32,586 nucleotides of DNA from an uncultured Prevotellaceae bacterium (GCA_902789415.1 CADAOD010000035.1:1-32586); one strand, 5' to 3'; shown: positions 24,235-32,586, counted from the stretch's first letter. Translations and numbers: made by a program. The notes: generated by a model not told the origin, from the sequence alone.

Positions 24235-25551
24235 ATGAAAAAGGTATTAATATCTATTATAACACCCTTTGTTCTGCTGCTGGCATCAACCTATTTTCTG
24301 AGGCAACCCACACATCCAGGCATGCGCCTGAGTGCCGATATGCAGAACACCATAGCCGCCGAGGCCGATACCCTGCCACACGACTCCATGACCGATTTGG
24401 GCGACGAATTTGAATATTACTTCGACCGTCACAATGTGATGGACGAGGGTTACGAGATGGTGGCCGCCTTTGCCAACGGCAAGCGCCTGAGCATTCAGCC
24501 CGCCGAACGACTTACCGTTTGGAACGTGGGCAACTGGCGCAACCGCACCCACGAGGGCACCACGCTGGCCTTAGACTCGACTGGCTTTACCATCGTGGCC
24601 ACCTATCAGGCCGACAGCATCAAAACAGGTATCCGTATCGACAGCTTAGGCACTTACCAAGGCGATTTTAGCGGCACCAAAGCCAACGGGCATGGTGCTT
24701 ACATAGCCGATGGCAGCTATTTCGAGGGCCATTGGACCGATGACAAGCGCAATGGTTTTGGCCTACAACTGCTCACCCCTGCCGATGGCAATGCCCGTCT
24801 GCAGGTAGGCGAATGGAAAAACAACCGCTTTTGGGGCGAACGCATGAAGTACACCTCCGAGCGTATCTACGGTATCGATATCGCCCGCTACCAGCACGGT
24901 CATGGTCGCCACAAGTCACCCATCCTTTGGGATAAGCTCAGCATTAGCTTCTTAGGTCGCAAAAATCATAAGAACGTGCACGGCAAAGCCGACTACCCCG
25001 TATCTTTTATCTTTATTAAGAGCACCGAGGGCATCAGCGTTACCAATAAGTTTTATGCCGACGATTACGCCAAGGCGCGCAAGCATGGTATCCCCATCGG
25101 TGCCTACCACTTTTTCTCGCTCAAAACATCGGGTGCCGCTCAGGCCAAGCACTTTATCAAGCACACCAAGTTTCAGAAGGGCGACCTGCCCCCTGTGCTC
25201 GACGTAGAGCCCAGCGACGCCCAGATACGTGCCGCTGGCGGAGCCGAGAAGATGTTCAACCAGATACGTTTGTGGTGCAGGATGGTAAAAGCCCATTGCG
25301 GTGTTACACCTATTTTATATATAAACCAGATGTTTATCAATAAGTACTTTGGAATGGTGCCCGACATCAAGCGCGATTACGACGTGTGGATTGCCCGCTA
25401 CGGCGAGTATAAGCCCGATGTGCGTCTGGCCTTCTGGCAGTTGTGCCCCGACGGCCGCGTAAATGGCATTCGTGGCGATGTAGATATCAATGTGTTTAAC
25501 GGCTACAAGAGTCAGTTCAACGAGTTCGTAGCCAATAAAAGCATTAAGTAA
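24235..25551 (+). CDS. MORN-repeat and GH25 lysozyme fusion protein
   Basis: A 438-residue exported protein. An N-terminal membrane segment or signal (residues 1-20) is followed by a linker and then MORN-type repeats at about 139-180 (GTYQGDFSGTKANGHGAY and SYFEGHWTDDKRNGFGLQL). The C-terminal half (about 211-430) is a GH25 muramidase. Its landmarks are YGIDIARYQ with D215, FIKSTEG, GAYHFF, VLDVEP with catalytic D323 and E325, PILYINQ and WIARY. It should cut the glycan of peptidoglycan. Whether residues 1-20 are removed or kept as an anchor is not clear. The MORN part could bind membrane or partner proteins (inference). rlmH follows after 16 nt in the same direction. Confidence 0.87.
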   Translation: MKKVLISIITPFVLLLASTYFLRQPTHPGMRLSADMQNTIAAEADTLPHDSMTDLGDEFEYYFDRHNVMDEGYEMVAAFANGKRLSIQPAERLTVWNVGNWRNRTHEGTTLALDSTGFTIVATYQADSIKTGIRIDSLGTYQGDFSGTKANGHGAYIADGSYFEGHWTDDKRNGFGLQLLTPADGNARLQVGEWKNNRFWGERMKYTSERIYGIDIARYQHGHGRHKSPILWDKLSISFLGRKNHKNVHGKADYPVSFIFIKSTEGISVTNKFYADDYAKARKHGIPIGAYHFFSLKTSGAAQAKHFIKHTKFQKGDLPPVLDVEPSDAQIRAAGGAEKMFNQIRLWCRMVKAHCGVTPILYINQMFINKYFGMVPDIKRDYDVWIARYGEYKPDVRLAFWQLCPDGRVNGIRGDVDINVFNGYKSQFNEFVANKSIK

Positions 25552-25567
25552 CTTTCAATCTTCAATT

Positions 25568-26038
25568 ATGAAAACAATCCTTGTTTTGGTGGGCAAGACC
25601 ACCGACAAACATTTCCAGGCGGGCATCAACGATTATGTGGACCGCATTGGTCACTATATGCCTTTCGAGCTCGTAACCATCCCCGAACTCAAAAACACCA
25701 AGAGCCTGTCGGAGGCACAGCAGAAGACCACCGAGGGCGAGCTGATTCTGAAACAGATTCAGCCCAGCGACACCGTAGTACTGCTTGATGAGCATGGTAA
25801 GGAGTTCCGTAGTATCGAGTTTGCCAAGTGGCTGGAGCAGAAACGCAATACGGCCCGCCGACTGGTATTTGTCGTAGGCGGACCGTATGGATTTTCACCC
25901 GAGGTATATGCCCGTGCTAACGAGCAGCTCTCGCTCTCAAAGATGACGTTCTCGCATCAGATGATTCGTCTGGTATTCACCGAGCAAATATATCGTGCCT
26001 GCACGATTATCAAGGGCGAGCCCTATCATCACGAGTAA
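25568..26038 (+). CDS. rlmH: 23S rRNA pseudouridine-1915 N3-methyltransferase
   Basis: A 156-residue SPOUT methyltransferase that methylates pseudouridine 1915 in helix 69 of 23S rRNA. The family knot motifs are seen: LLDEHGKEFRSIEFA, VFVVGGPYGF, LSLSKMTFSHQMIRLVFTEQIYRA and the C-terminal KGEPYHH. Length is normal. It lies downstream of the GH25 gene and ends exactly where the convergent zinc peptidase ends, with no base between the two stop codons. Confidence 0.96.
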   Translation: MKTILVLVGKTTDKHFQAGINDYVDRIGHYMPFELVTIPELKNTKSLSEAQQKTTEGELILKQIQPSDTVVLLDEHGKEFRSIEFAKWLEQKRNTARRLVFVVGGPYGFSPEVYARANEQLSLSKMTFSHQMIRLVFTEQIYRACTIIKGEPYHHE

Positions 26039-26914
26039 TTAAAGATCATTGTAATTCTGTACAGCGAAGGTGCTGGTGCGCATGTCGCCAGTCTCAAAGC
26101 CACGCTTCAGCCAACGCTTACGCTGATCGCTGGTGCCGTGGGTAAACGATTCGGGTGTTGCCCTACCCTGCGCCTTCTTCTGCAACCAGTCGTCGCCGAT
26201 AGCCTTAGCCAGTTCCAAGCCTTTCTCTAAATCGCCGTACTCCATCGAGTGGTTCATCGCATCCTCATAATGCGCCCACACGCCAGCATAGTAGTCGGCC
26301 AACAGTTCCAAGCGCACGCTAATCTGGTTGGCGCTCACCTTATCGGTCTGGTTCATAGCCTGATGCGCCTTGCCAAGTGTACCCGTCAGGTACTCTATAT
26401 GGTGACCTATCTCGTGGGCTATCACATATGCGTAGGCAAAGGTGTTACCCTCAACACCCAACTGACGTTTCATCTGGGTAAAAAACGACAAATCTACGTA
26501 CAGCTTCTGGTCGCCCGAGCAATAGAACGGACCCACCGCAGCCGTAGCCGAACCGCAGGCCGAGTTTACCTGATTGCTAAACAGCACCAATGTGGGGTAC
26601 TGATATTCGCCCCAGCCATTCTCCTCGAACACCTTGGTCCAAACCTCCTCGGTACTGGCCAGAATTTTCTTGCAGTCCGAGGCCAGTTCCTGTTCCTCCT
26701 CAGTAAAATTCTCCTCGCCAACAGTCTCGGTAGGCGCCTGCATGGTTTGCTGCACCACATTCTGTACCACATCTGTTACATCGCCGCCTTGCAGAAATGT
26801 AAACAGCGCAATCAGAATAATACCTCCGATACCACCAATACCAGCTTTAGCACCACCGCTCATTCCGCGACGATCCTCCACATTCGAGCTTTCTCTTCGT
26901 CCGTCTAATCTCAT
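26039..26914 (-). CDS. Neutral zinc metallopeptidase, YpfJ family
   Basis: A 291-residue membrane-anchored zincin-type peptidase. A short charged N-terminus leads to a Gly/Ile-rich transmembrane segment (about 24-42), then the catalytic domain. The zinc motif H167-E-I-G-H171 is present, with a downstream glutamate in LELLADYYAGVWAH and the closing GTSDQRKRWLKRGFETG typical of the family. Substrate is unknown. It is convergent with rlmH and lies 37 nt after the DUF5715 gene in the same direction, so the two may form one unit. Confidence 0.9.
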   Translation of the reverse strand: MRLDGRRESSNVEDRRGMSGGAKAGIGGIGGIILIALFTFLQGGDVTDVVQNVVQQTMQAPTETVGEENFTEEEQELASDCKKILASTEEVWTKVFEENGWGEYQYPTLVLFSNQVNSACGSATAAVGPFYCSGDQKLYVDLSFFTQMKRQLGVEGNTFAYAYVIAHEIGHHIEYLTGTLGKAHQAMNQTDKVSANQISVRLELLADYYAGVWAHYEDAMNHSMEYGDLEKGLELAKAIGDDWLQKKAQGRATPESFTHGTSDQRKRWLKRGFETGDMRTSTFAVQNYNDL

Positions 26915-26951
26915 AACATTTTTAGGTTTTAATTATCAACTATCAACTGAA

Positions 26952-27728
26952 CTATCTCACCGTCATATGAAAGCACCCCTGCTTCACCTCGTATTTGATA
27001 TAGCAGCGACCCTGTTCGCGCATATCGCGCAACACCTCGCACAGCACGTATTTCAGACTGTCGTTTCGCACCGCACGGCGCTCCGGACCATCTGGCGCCT
27101 GTACCGTTTCGTAGCGGTTATAACAGATGTCGAAGGTGGTACCATACAGATGGCATGAGTTCTCGGTAGCATTACCGTTATGTCGGCGCAACTTGGTTAC
27201 ATCGGCCTCGGTACGCAGCACGCTGGTAACAATGGGGCGATGCAGGTTGATGCCCTTAACATACAAGCTGTCGAAGAATGCCTGTCCGATATCCTGCAGC
27301 AGCACAGCCGCACGGGGCACCAGGTAAGGGATACTCGAGTACAGCTTATCGATATGCACGTAAGGGTTAGCACCTACGTACACCAGTTCGCTCTTACGTT
27401 TCTCGGCATCGTCGCGGTTCTTCACACGCTTCACGCCCCACTTCATCGCAGCCGCCAACTGCACCGACTGGGTATCAGGGAAGCAAGTCTTAAAGCTGGG
27501 CACCGAGTATATTTTGTGCTTTTTGTCTGTTTTCAGCTGTGACACATTAGCTACGGCAGCCACCACTGGCGCATTGCTCTCCACAGCCATGCTGTCAGCT
27601 TCTACCGCTGTCGTTTCGCCCTCCACATTTCTGGCCTCTGCTATCTGCGGAAACGCTGTTCGCACGCCCCAAAGCAGCACAACCACCACCGTAAATCCTA
27701 TTAAATATCTTTTTTTTGTAAGTTTCAT
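26952..27728 (-). CDS. DUF5715-type protein with M15-like peptidase site
   Basis: A 258-residue protein with an N-terminal signal or membrane segment (8-26), a low-complexity linker (about 30-70) and a C-terminal domain. The latter holds SVLRTEADVTKLRRHN, then S191-C-H193-x2-G196-x3-D200, and a final C-F-H254. That is the zinc-binding layout of LAS/M15 peptidases, which trim peptidoglycan peptides. Family name DUF5715 is from recall; the active-site pattern is read directly. With the GH25 protein nearby it may belong to cell-wall turnover (inference). Confidence 0.8.
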   Translation of the reverse strand: MKLTKKRYLIGFTVVVVLLWGVRTAFPQIAEARNVEGETTAVEADSMAVESNAPVVAAVANVSQLKTDKKHKIYSVPSFKTCFPDTQSVQLAAAMKWGVKRVKNRDDAEKRKSELVYVGANPYVHIDKLYSSIPYLVPRAAVLLQDIGQAFFDSLYVKGINLHRPIVTSVLRTEADVTKLRRHNGNATENSCHLYGTTFDICYNRYETVQAPDGPERRAVRNDSLKYVLCEVLRDMREQGRCYIKYEVKQGCFHMTVR

Positions 27729-27751
27729 TTAAAAATTCTGTTTTTACGTTG

Positions 27752-27780
27752 CAAAGATACAAAAATTATTTGTAACTTTG
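27752..27780. promoter_or_regulatory. Divergent -7 elements for DUF5715 gene and phoH
   Basis: On the minus strand TATCTTTG (27759-27752) faces the DUF5715 gene. On the plus strand TAACTTTG (27773-27780) faces phoH, with TTG at 27749-27751 as a weak -33 and a 21-nt spacer. The two promoters overlap, so polymerase binding on one side may hinder the other. Confidence 0.55.
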
Positions 27781-27806
27781 TGCCCAAAAATAAAAAACTT
27801 CAGCTT

Positions 27807-27894
27807 TTGATAGAGAAACATATCGTATTAGAAGACATTGACCCCGTGATATTCTATGGGGTTGGCAACGGGCACTTACAGATGATTCGACAAT
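27807..27894 (+). pseudogene. Out-of-frame N-terminal coding segment of phoH
   Basis: From TTG at 27807 the frame reads (M)IEKHIVLEDIDPVIFYGVG and on through NGHLQMIR, the expected N-terminus of Bacteroidetes PhoH, placed about 20 nt after the predicted transcription start. After R28 the frame leaves the family pattern and stops at 27948-27950 (47 codons). The family text resumes at 27892 in another frame ([10 protein letters not shown]). Roughly a dozen codons of the usual linking strand are missing, so about 35 nt seem to be deleted. Confidence 0.7.
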
Positions 27895-28734
27895 GTGATT
27901 CGTGTTTTGGGCGACGAGGAACAAATGGCAGCTTTCGAGGAAAGTGTTGAAAAGCTGCGCGCCCATGTACTCCGTTTTAATTCGCTTGGCGACGAGGACA
28001 TCCTCGACATTATAAAAGGTAAGCGCACGCGCGATGATGTGCCCGATGGCGTTGTGGTTTATTCCATGTCGGGCCGCCCCATCAAGGCGCGAACGCCCAA
28101 CCAGCAGCGACTTATCGAGGCTTACAACCATAACGACATGGTGTTTGCCGTTGGTCCAGCTGGTACCGGAAAAACATACCTCTCCATAGCCCTCGCCGTT
28201 AAAGCCCTGAAAGACAAAACCGCCAAAAAGATTATCCTCTCACGTCCCGCCGTCGAGGCTGGCGAGAAACTCGGCTTCCTGCCTGGCGACATGAAGGACA
28301 AAATCGACCCCTATCTGCAGCCTCTTTACGATGCCCTCGAGGACATGCTGCCTCAGGTTAAGCTGCAGGATATGATGGAGAAGAACATCATTCAGATTGC
28401 CCCCTTGGCATTTATGCGCGGTCGCACGCTGAACGATGCAATTGTGATTCTCGACGAGGCACAGAACACCACTCCCGCCCAAATCCGTATGTTCCTTACG
28501 CGTATGGGCTGGAACACCAAGATGATTATTACAGGCGACATGACGCAGATCGACCTGCCCCACTCGCAAAAGAGCGGACTCATCGAGGCCCTGCATATAT
28601 TAAATAATGTAGAGGGCATAGGTATTGTTAATCTGCAGCGCGACGATATCGTTCGCCACAAACTCGTAACCCGCATCGTTAATGCCTACGAGGAGTTTGA
28701 TAAGGAGATGAAAGGCGAAATACCAAACAAGTGA
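27895..28734 (+). CDS. phoH: PhoH-family ATPase, 5' end disrupted
   Basis: The remaining 279-codon frame, from a possible GTG at 27895 or ATG at 27925, keeps the whole P-loop ATPase. It has GPAGTGKT (87-94), [19 protein letters not shown], Walker [10 protein letters not shown] (D187, E188) and GDMTQIDLP. PhoH proteins are cytoplasmic ATPases tied to RNA metabolism and stress. The usual N-terminal 40 or so residues are encoded in another frame just upstream (see 27807-27894), with an in-frame TGA at 27883. It may be a frameshifted gene, a recent truncation with re-initiation, or an assembly error. It leads the cluster phoH-purC-menG-aroE-purM; purC starts 32 nt later. Confidence 0.8.
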   Translation: MIRVLGDEEQMAAFEESVEKLRAHVLRFNSLGDEDILDIIKGKRTRDDVPDGVVVYSMSGRPIKARTPNQQRLIEAYNHNDMVFAVGPAGTGKTYLSIALAVKALKDKTAKKIILSRPAVEAGEKLGFLPGDMKDKIDPYLQPLYDALEDMLPQVKLQDMMEKNIIQIAPLAFMRGRTLNDAIVILDEAQNTTPAQIRMFLTRMGWNTKMIITGDMTQIDLPHSQKSGLIEALHILNNVEGIGIVNLQRDDIVRHKLVTRIVNAYEEFDKEMKGEIPNK

Positions 28735-28766
28735 AAAAAGGTCAAAAGGTAAATAATAATAAAACA

Positions 28767-29723
28767 ATGAAAGCATTAACTAAGACGGACTTTAAGTTCG
28801 CAGGACAGAAGAGCGTTTATCACGGCAAGGTTCGTGACGTTTACAACATCAACGACGATCTGATGGTAATGGTAGCCACCGACCGTATCTCAGCATTCGA
28901 TGTAGTGCTGCCAAAGGGCATCCCCTTCAAGGGTCAGGTACTTAATCAGATTGCAGCCAAGTTCCTCGATGCCACTACCGACATCTGCCCCAACTGGAAG
29001 TTGGCCACCCCCGATCCCATGGTAACCGTTGGTCTGAAGTGCGAAGGTTTCCGTGTCGAGATGATTATCCGTAGCATCCTTACCGGTTCGGCTTGGCGCG
29101 AGTACAAGAACGGCTGCCGCGAACTGTGTGGCGTACGTCTGCCCGACGGCATGAAGGAGAACGAGCGTTTCCCCGAGCCCATCATCACCCCAACCACTAA
29201 GGCCGATGAGGGTCACGACATGAACATCTCGAAGGAAGAGATTATCGCCCAGGGTATCGTATCTGCCGAGGATTATGCCATCATGGAGGATTACACCCGC
29301 AAGATTTTTGCTCGCGGACAGGAGATTGCCGCTAAGCGCGGACTCATCCTGGTTGATACCAAGTACGAGTTTGGTAAGCGCGATGGCAAGGTGTATCTGA
29401 TCGACGAGATCCACACCCCCGACTCAAGCCGTTATTTCTATGCTGATGGTTACGAGGAGAAGCTTGCCAAGGGCGAGCCCCAGCGCCAGCTCTCTAAGGA
29501 GTTCGTTCGCCAGTGGCTCATCGAGCACGACTTTATGAACGAGCCCGGACAGACCATGCCAGAGATTACTGATGAGTATGCCGAGAGCGTAAGCGATCGT
29601 TACATCGAGCTTTACGAGCACATTGTAGGCGAGAAGTTTGAGCGCGAAACCAGCGACGAGGACATCGCCCAGCGCATCGAGAAGAACGTCAGCGAGTGGC
29701 TCGCAGCCTTCAAATCTCGCTAA
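28767..29723 (+). CDS. purC: Phosphoribosylaminoimidazole-succinocarboxamide synthase
   Basis: A 318-residue SAICAR synthase, which joins aspartate to CAIR in purine synthesis. I start at the ATG at 28767 (MKALTKTDF); a GTG at 28731 would overlap the phoH stop and add a non-family lysine/asparagine-rich tail. Landmarks: [36 protein letters not shown] and the C-terminal [12 protein letters not shown]. Length fits the longer purC form. It precedes menG with a short heptad repeat in the gap. Confidence 0.95.
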   Translation: MKALTKTDFKFAGQKSVYHGKVRDVYNINDDLMVMVATDRISAFDVVLPKGIPFKGQVLNQIAAKFLDATTDICPNWKLATPDPMVTVGLKCEGFRVEMIIRSILTGSAWREYKNGCRELCGVRLPDGMKENERFPEPIITPTTKADEGHDMNISKEEIIAQGIVSAEDYAIMEDYTRKIFARGQEIAAKRGLILVDTKYEFGKRDGKVYLIDEIHTPDSSRYFYADGYEEKLAKGEPQRQLSKEFVRQWLIEHDFMNEPGQTMPEITDEYAESVSDRYIELYEHIVGEKFERETSDEDIAQRIEKNVSEWLAAFKSR

Positions 29724-29754
29724 CTGTCAACTCTCAACTGTCAACTCTCAACTA
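29723..29754 (+). repeat. Heptad repeat ACTSTCA x4
   Basis: Starting with the last base of the purC stop codon, the gap to menG reads ACTGTCA, ACTCTCA, ACTGTCA, ACTCTCA, ACT: two copies of a 14-nt unit made of two heptads. Nothing else fits in the 33-nt gap. Shorter relatives occur at 25551-25564 and 26935-26948. Confidence 0.8.
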
Positions 29755-29756
29755 GT

Positions 29757-30488
29757 ATGTACGAACAGGAGAAGATAAAGCCATACGGCGAAGGCGAAAA
29801 AGCGTCGCAGGTAGAGCAGATGTTTGATAACATCGCCCCTACCTACGACAAGCTTAACCACCGCCTTTCGTGGGACATCGACAAGGGCTGGCGCCGCAAG
29901 GCCATCAAAGCTTTGGCGCCATTCAAGCCCCAGTCGCTGCTCGATATAGCTACAGGCACAGGCGATTTTGCCATCCTGGCCACCCAGATGCTGCAGCCCA
30001 CCCGCGTGGTTGGTGCCGACATCAGCGAGGGCATGATGGAGATAGGCCGACAAAAGGTAAAAGCCCTCGGAATGGACAAGGTAGTAACCTTCGAGAAAGA
30101 GGATTGCCTACACCTATCTTATAATAGCGACACCTTCGACGCTGTTACCGCCGCCTTCGGCATTCGCAACTTTGCCGACCTGGATGCCGGTCTGCGCGAG
30201 ATGTATCGCGTGCTTAAGCCCGGTGGCCATCTCAGCATTGTAGAACTTACCACACCTGTTAAGTTCCCCATGAAGCAGCTGTTCCACATCTACTCGCACA
30301 CCGTGCTCCCCGTTTATGGCCGATTGATCTCGCGCGACACCAGCGCCTACTCCTATCTCACAAAAACCATCGAGGCTTTCCCCCAGGGCGAGCGCATGGT
30401 AGATATTCTGATGAAGGCAGGTTTTGCCGAGGCCTCGTTCCGCAGGCTCACCTTCGGCATCTGCACCATGTATTTTGCAACTAAATAA
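29757..30488 (+). CDS. menG: Demethylmenaquinone methyltransferase
   Basis: A 243-residue class I methyltransferase (MenG/UbiE) for the last step of menaquinone synthesis. [29 protein letters not shown] is the family opening. The SAM site is [12 protein letters not shown] (61-72), followed by [27 protein letters not shown] and RVLKPGG. Bacteroidetes use menaquinone, so the menaquinone role is preferred over ubiquinone. Only 11 nt separate it from aroE. Confidence 0.95.
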   Translation: MYEQEKIKPYGEGEKASQVEQMFDNIAPTYDKLNHRLSWDIDKGWRRKAIKALAPFKPQSLLDIATGTGDFAILATQMLQPTRVVGADISEGMMEIGRQKVKALGMDKVVTFEKEDCLHLSYNSDTFDAVTAAFGIRNFADLDAGLREMYRVLKPGGHLSIVELTTPVKFPMKQLFHIYSHTVLPVYGRLISRDTSAYSYLTKTIEAFPQGERMVDILMKAGFAEASFRRLTFGICTMYFATK

Positions 30489-30499
30489 ATACTAAAAAA

Positions 30500-31246
30500 A
30501 TGGACAAGTACGGACTTATCGGTTATCCCTTGGGACATTCGTTCTCCATCAGCTACTTCAACCAGAAGTTTACCGACGAGGGCATCAATGCCAAGTACGA
30601 GAACTTCGAGATTCCCACGATTGATGAACTGCCCGAGATCATCGACCGCAATCCCGACCTTAAAGGTCTCAACGTCACCATCCCTTATAAAGAGAAGGTG
30701 ATTCCATTCCTCGACAGCATTTCGCCCGAGGCACGTGCCATCGGCGCAGTCAACGTCATCCGTGTGGTCCATGAGAAGAATAAAACGCTGCTCAAGGGCT
30801 ACAACAGCGATGTCATCGGGTTTACCCAGAGTATCGAGGAGATGCTCGACCCCAAGTGGCACAAAAAAGCCCTCATCCTGGGCACCGGCGGCGCCTCAAA
30901 GGCCATCAACTTCGGACTCAAGTCGTTAGGCATCGAGCCCGTGTTCGTTAGTCGTTACGAGCGCCCCGACACCATCCAGTACAATCAGATTACCCCCGAG
31001 GTTGTCAAGGAGTACAACGTCATTGTTAACTGCACGCCATTAGGCATGTATCCCAAAACCGACGAGTGCCCCGACCTGCCTTACGAGGCAATGGACTCGC
31101 ACACCATCCTTTACGACCTCATTTATAACCCCGACCAAACCCTGTTTATGCGCAATGGTGCCAAGTACGGTGCCGAGGTTAAGAACGGCCTCGAGATGCT
31201 CCTGCTCCAAGCCTTCGCCAGCTGGGAATTTTGGCACGAAAAATAA
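30500..31246 (+). CDS. aroE: Shikimate dehydrogenase
   Basis: A 248-residue NADP-dependent enzyme that reduces 3-dehydroshikimate in aromatic amino-acid synthesis. YGLIGYPLGHSFS is the substrate-binding opening; catalytic K64 is in NVTIPYKEKV and D104 in GYNSDVIGF. GTGGASKAI is the nucleotide loop, and NCTPLGM follows. It is slightly shorter than enterobacterial AroE, as usual for Bacteroidetes. It lies 8 nt before purM. Confidence 0.95.
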   Translation: MDKYGLIGYPLGHSFSISYFNQKFTDEGINAKYENFEIPTIDELPEIIDRNPDLKGLNVTIPYKEKVIPFLDSISPEARAIGAVNVIRVVHEKNKTLLKGYNSDVIGFTQSIEEMLDPKWHKKALILGTGGASKAINFGLKSLGIEPVFVSRYERPDTIQYNQITPEVVKEYNVIVNCTPLGMYPKTDECPDLPYEAMDSHTILYDLIYNPDQTLFMRNGAKYGAEVKNGLEMLLLQAFASWEFWHEK

Positions 31247-31254
31247 TTTAGATT

Positions 31255-32421
31255 ATGGATAATAGATATATGATGCGAGGCGTGAGTGCCGCTAAGGAAG
31301 ACGTGCACAACGCTATCAAAAACATTGACAAGGGAATCTTCCCACAGGCTTTCTGTAAGATTATCCCCGACATCTTAGGGGGCGACCCAGAGTATTGTAA
31401 CATCATGCACGCCGATGGCGCTGGCACCAAGTCGGCCCTCGCCTACATGTATTGGAAAGAGACTGGCGACCTCTCAGTATGGAAAGGTATCGCTCAGGAT
31501 GCCATCGTGATGAATACCGACGACCTGCTTTGCGTGGGCGCCGTAGATAACATCCTGGTATCAAGCACCATCGGTCGTAACAAGATGTTGATTCCTGGCG
31601 AGGTTATCTCAGCCGTTATCAACGGTACCGACGAGCTGCTGGCCGAGCTGCGCGATATGGGTATCGGCATCTACCCCACTGGTGGCGAGACTGCCGACGT
31701 AGGCGACTTGGTTCGCACCATCATCGTAGATAGCACCGTTACCTGCCGCATGAAGCGTGCCGACGTGATCGATAACGCCAACATCCGCCCAGGCGATGTC
31801 ATCGTTGGTTTGTCGTCAACCGGTCAGGCCACTTACGAGAAGCGTTACAACGGCGGTATGGGCTCAAACGGCCTTACCTCAGCCCGTCACGATGTGTTTG
31901 CCAAGTATCTGGCCGAGAACTACCCCGAGAGCTACGACCACGCCGTACCCGACGAGCTCGTGTATAGCGGTAAGTACAAGCTTACCGACGCCGTCGAAGG
32001 TTCGCCCGTTAATGCCGGTCAGCTCGTACTCTCGCCCACCCGCACCTACGCACCAGTTATCAAGAAACTGTTAGACGAGCTCCGTCCCGAAATCCACGGT
32101 ATGGTTCACTGCACAGGCGGCGCCCAGACCAAGGTGCTCCACTTTGTGAGCGACAACTGCCGCGTAGTTAAGGACAACATGTTCCCCGTGCCCCCATTGT
32201 TCCGTGCCATCCACGAGTGCTCAGGCACCGATTGGAAGGAGATGTACCAGGTATTCAACATGGGTCACCGCATGGAAATCTACGTACGCCCCGAGGTAGC
32301 CGAAAAAGTGATTGAGATTTCGAAATCATTTAACATCGACGCACAAATTGTTGGTCATATCGAGGAAGGCAAGAAGAGCCTCACCATCAAGAGTGAGTTC
32401 GGCACATTCGATTACGAGTAA
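31255..32421 (+). CDS. purM: Phosphoribosylformylglycinamidine cyclo-ligase (AIR synthase)
   Basis: A 388-residue ATP-dependent cyclo-ligase that closes the imidazole ring in purine synthesis. MHADGAGTKSALAYMYW, AQDAIVMNTDDLLCVGA and YPTGGETADVGDLV are family signatures, and SSTGQATYEKRYNGGMGSNGLTSARHDVF marks the substrate half. It is longer than the enterobacterial enzyme (about 345), as in other Bacteroidetes. With purC it gives two purine steps in this cluster. A clear terminator follows. Confidence 0.95.
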   Translation: MDNRYMMRGVSAAKEDVHNAIKNIDKGIFPQAFCKIIPDILGGDPEYCNIMHADGAGTKSALAYMYWKETGDLSVWKGIAQDAIVMNTDDLLCVGAVDNILVSSTIGRNKMLIPGEVISAVINGTDELLAELRDMGIGIYPTGGETADVGDLVRTIIVDSTVTCRMKRADVIDNANIRPGDVIVGLSSTGQATYEKRYNGGMGSNGLTSARHDVFAKYLAENYPESYDHAVPDELVYSGKYKLTDAVEGSPVNAGQLVLSPTRTYAPVIKKLLDELRPEIHGMVHCTGGAQTKVLHFVSDNCRVVKDNMFPVPPLFRAIHECSGTDWKEMYQVFNMGHRMEIYVRPEVAEKVIEISKSFNIDAQIVGHIEEGKKSLTIKSEFGTFDYE

Positions 32422-32441
32422 ATCCGATTACACATACAAAA

Positions 32442-32473
32442 AGCAGCGGAGCCCCAAGCCCCGCTGTTTTTTT
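32442..32473 (+). terminator. Rho-independent terminator after purM
   Basis: CAGCGG (32444-32449) pairs with CCGCTG (32461-32466) around an 11-nt loop, with seven T residues directly after. It closes the phoH-to-purM unit. Confidence 0.88.
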
Positions 32474-32511
32474 ATGCATTAATAAATAGTAAGCATTCGT
32501 TGAAATACACG

Positions 32512-32571
32512 TTGTAACAGTTGTAGTTTTGTCGTACCTTTGCATCCGCAATAGTGCACATAACTACAACT
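32512..32571 (+). promoter_or_regulatory. Promoter of the next gene with spanning inverted repeat
   Basis: -33 TTG (32512-32514), 20-nt spacer, -7 TACCTTTG (32535-32542). A perfect 10-nt inverted repeat, AGTTGTAGTT (32519-32528) and AACTACAACT (32562-32571), brackets the -7 box and the start site. The only ATG after it (32583) is at the window edge, so the gene cannot be identified. Confidence 0.6.
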
Positions 32572-32586
32572 TTTATTGTATCATGA

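Noticed and set aside
28731-28766. GTG start for purC giving 12 extra residues
   Set aside because: The added residues are Lys/Asn-rich and not part of the family; the ATG at 28767 matches the usual PurC N-terminus.

Overview
The window is a 32.6 kb stretch of a Bacteroidetes chromosome, most likely a Prevotella-type Bacteroidales. The evidence is a SusC/SusD pair, promoters of the Bacteroidetes type (-33 TTTG or TTG, about 20 nt, then -7 TAnnTTTG) in front of most transcription units, weak Shine-Dalgarno sequences, and the gene order phoH-purC-menG-aroE-purM. Nothing in the window looks like a phage, plasmid, CRISPR array, rRNA or tRNA. The one mobile-looking component is a small repeat family tied to a GxxExxY nuclease-like gene.

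Left part (1-6.4 kb): a KdgF-type cupin for unsaturated uronates, a tiny ORF and a folded terminator, then a SusC/SusD outer-membrane uptake pair and a convergent small lipoprotein. The kdgF and susC promoters share a nearly identical 27-nt block in the same register with the -33 box, so the two units are probably co-regulated for uptake and processing of a uronate-containing glycan (pectin- or alginate-like; inference).

Middle left (6.5-13.5 kb): a leftward series cstA - outer-membrane barrel - nadC - C69 dipeptidase - HAD phosphatase, and a divergent GHL10-type glycoside-hydrolase-like secreted protein. Then come uxuA and uxuB (mannonate dehydratase and fructuronate reductase), separated by the GxxExxY gene enclosed in inverted repeats.

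Middle right (16.9-24.1 kb): a leftward branched-chain amino-acid operon leuA-leuC-leuD-cimA-like-leuB-TPR. Its 5' end has a readable attenuator: a 22-codon leader peptide with five Leu and three Ile codons, and mutually exclusive antiterminator and terminator hairpins. The Leu plus Ile codons fit an operon holding both a leuA and a citramalate-synthase-like paralogue.

Right part (24.2-32.6 kb): a MORN-GH25 lysozyme fusion, rlmH, a YpfJ-type zinc peptidase, a DUF5715/M15-like peptidase, then phoH (5' end frameshifted), purC, menG, aroE and purM, a terminator, and the promoter of the next gene.

The most unusual signal is a three-copy repeat family at 8925-9010, 14801-15305 and 18704-18787. 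The middle copy carries the nuclease-like ORF. The other two look like ORF-less derivatives sharing the same ends. All three sit between co-directional genes, a few bases after a stop codon, in the same orientation relative to those genes.
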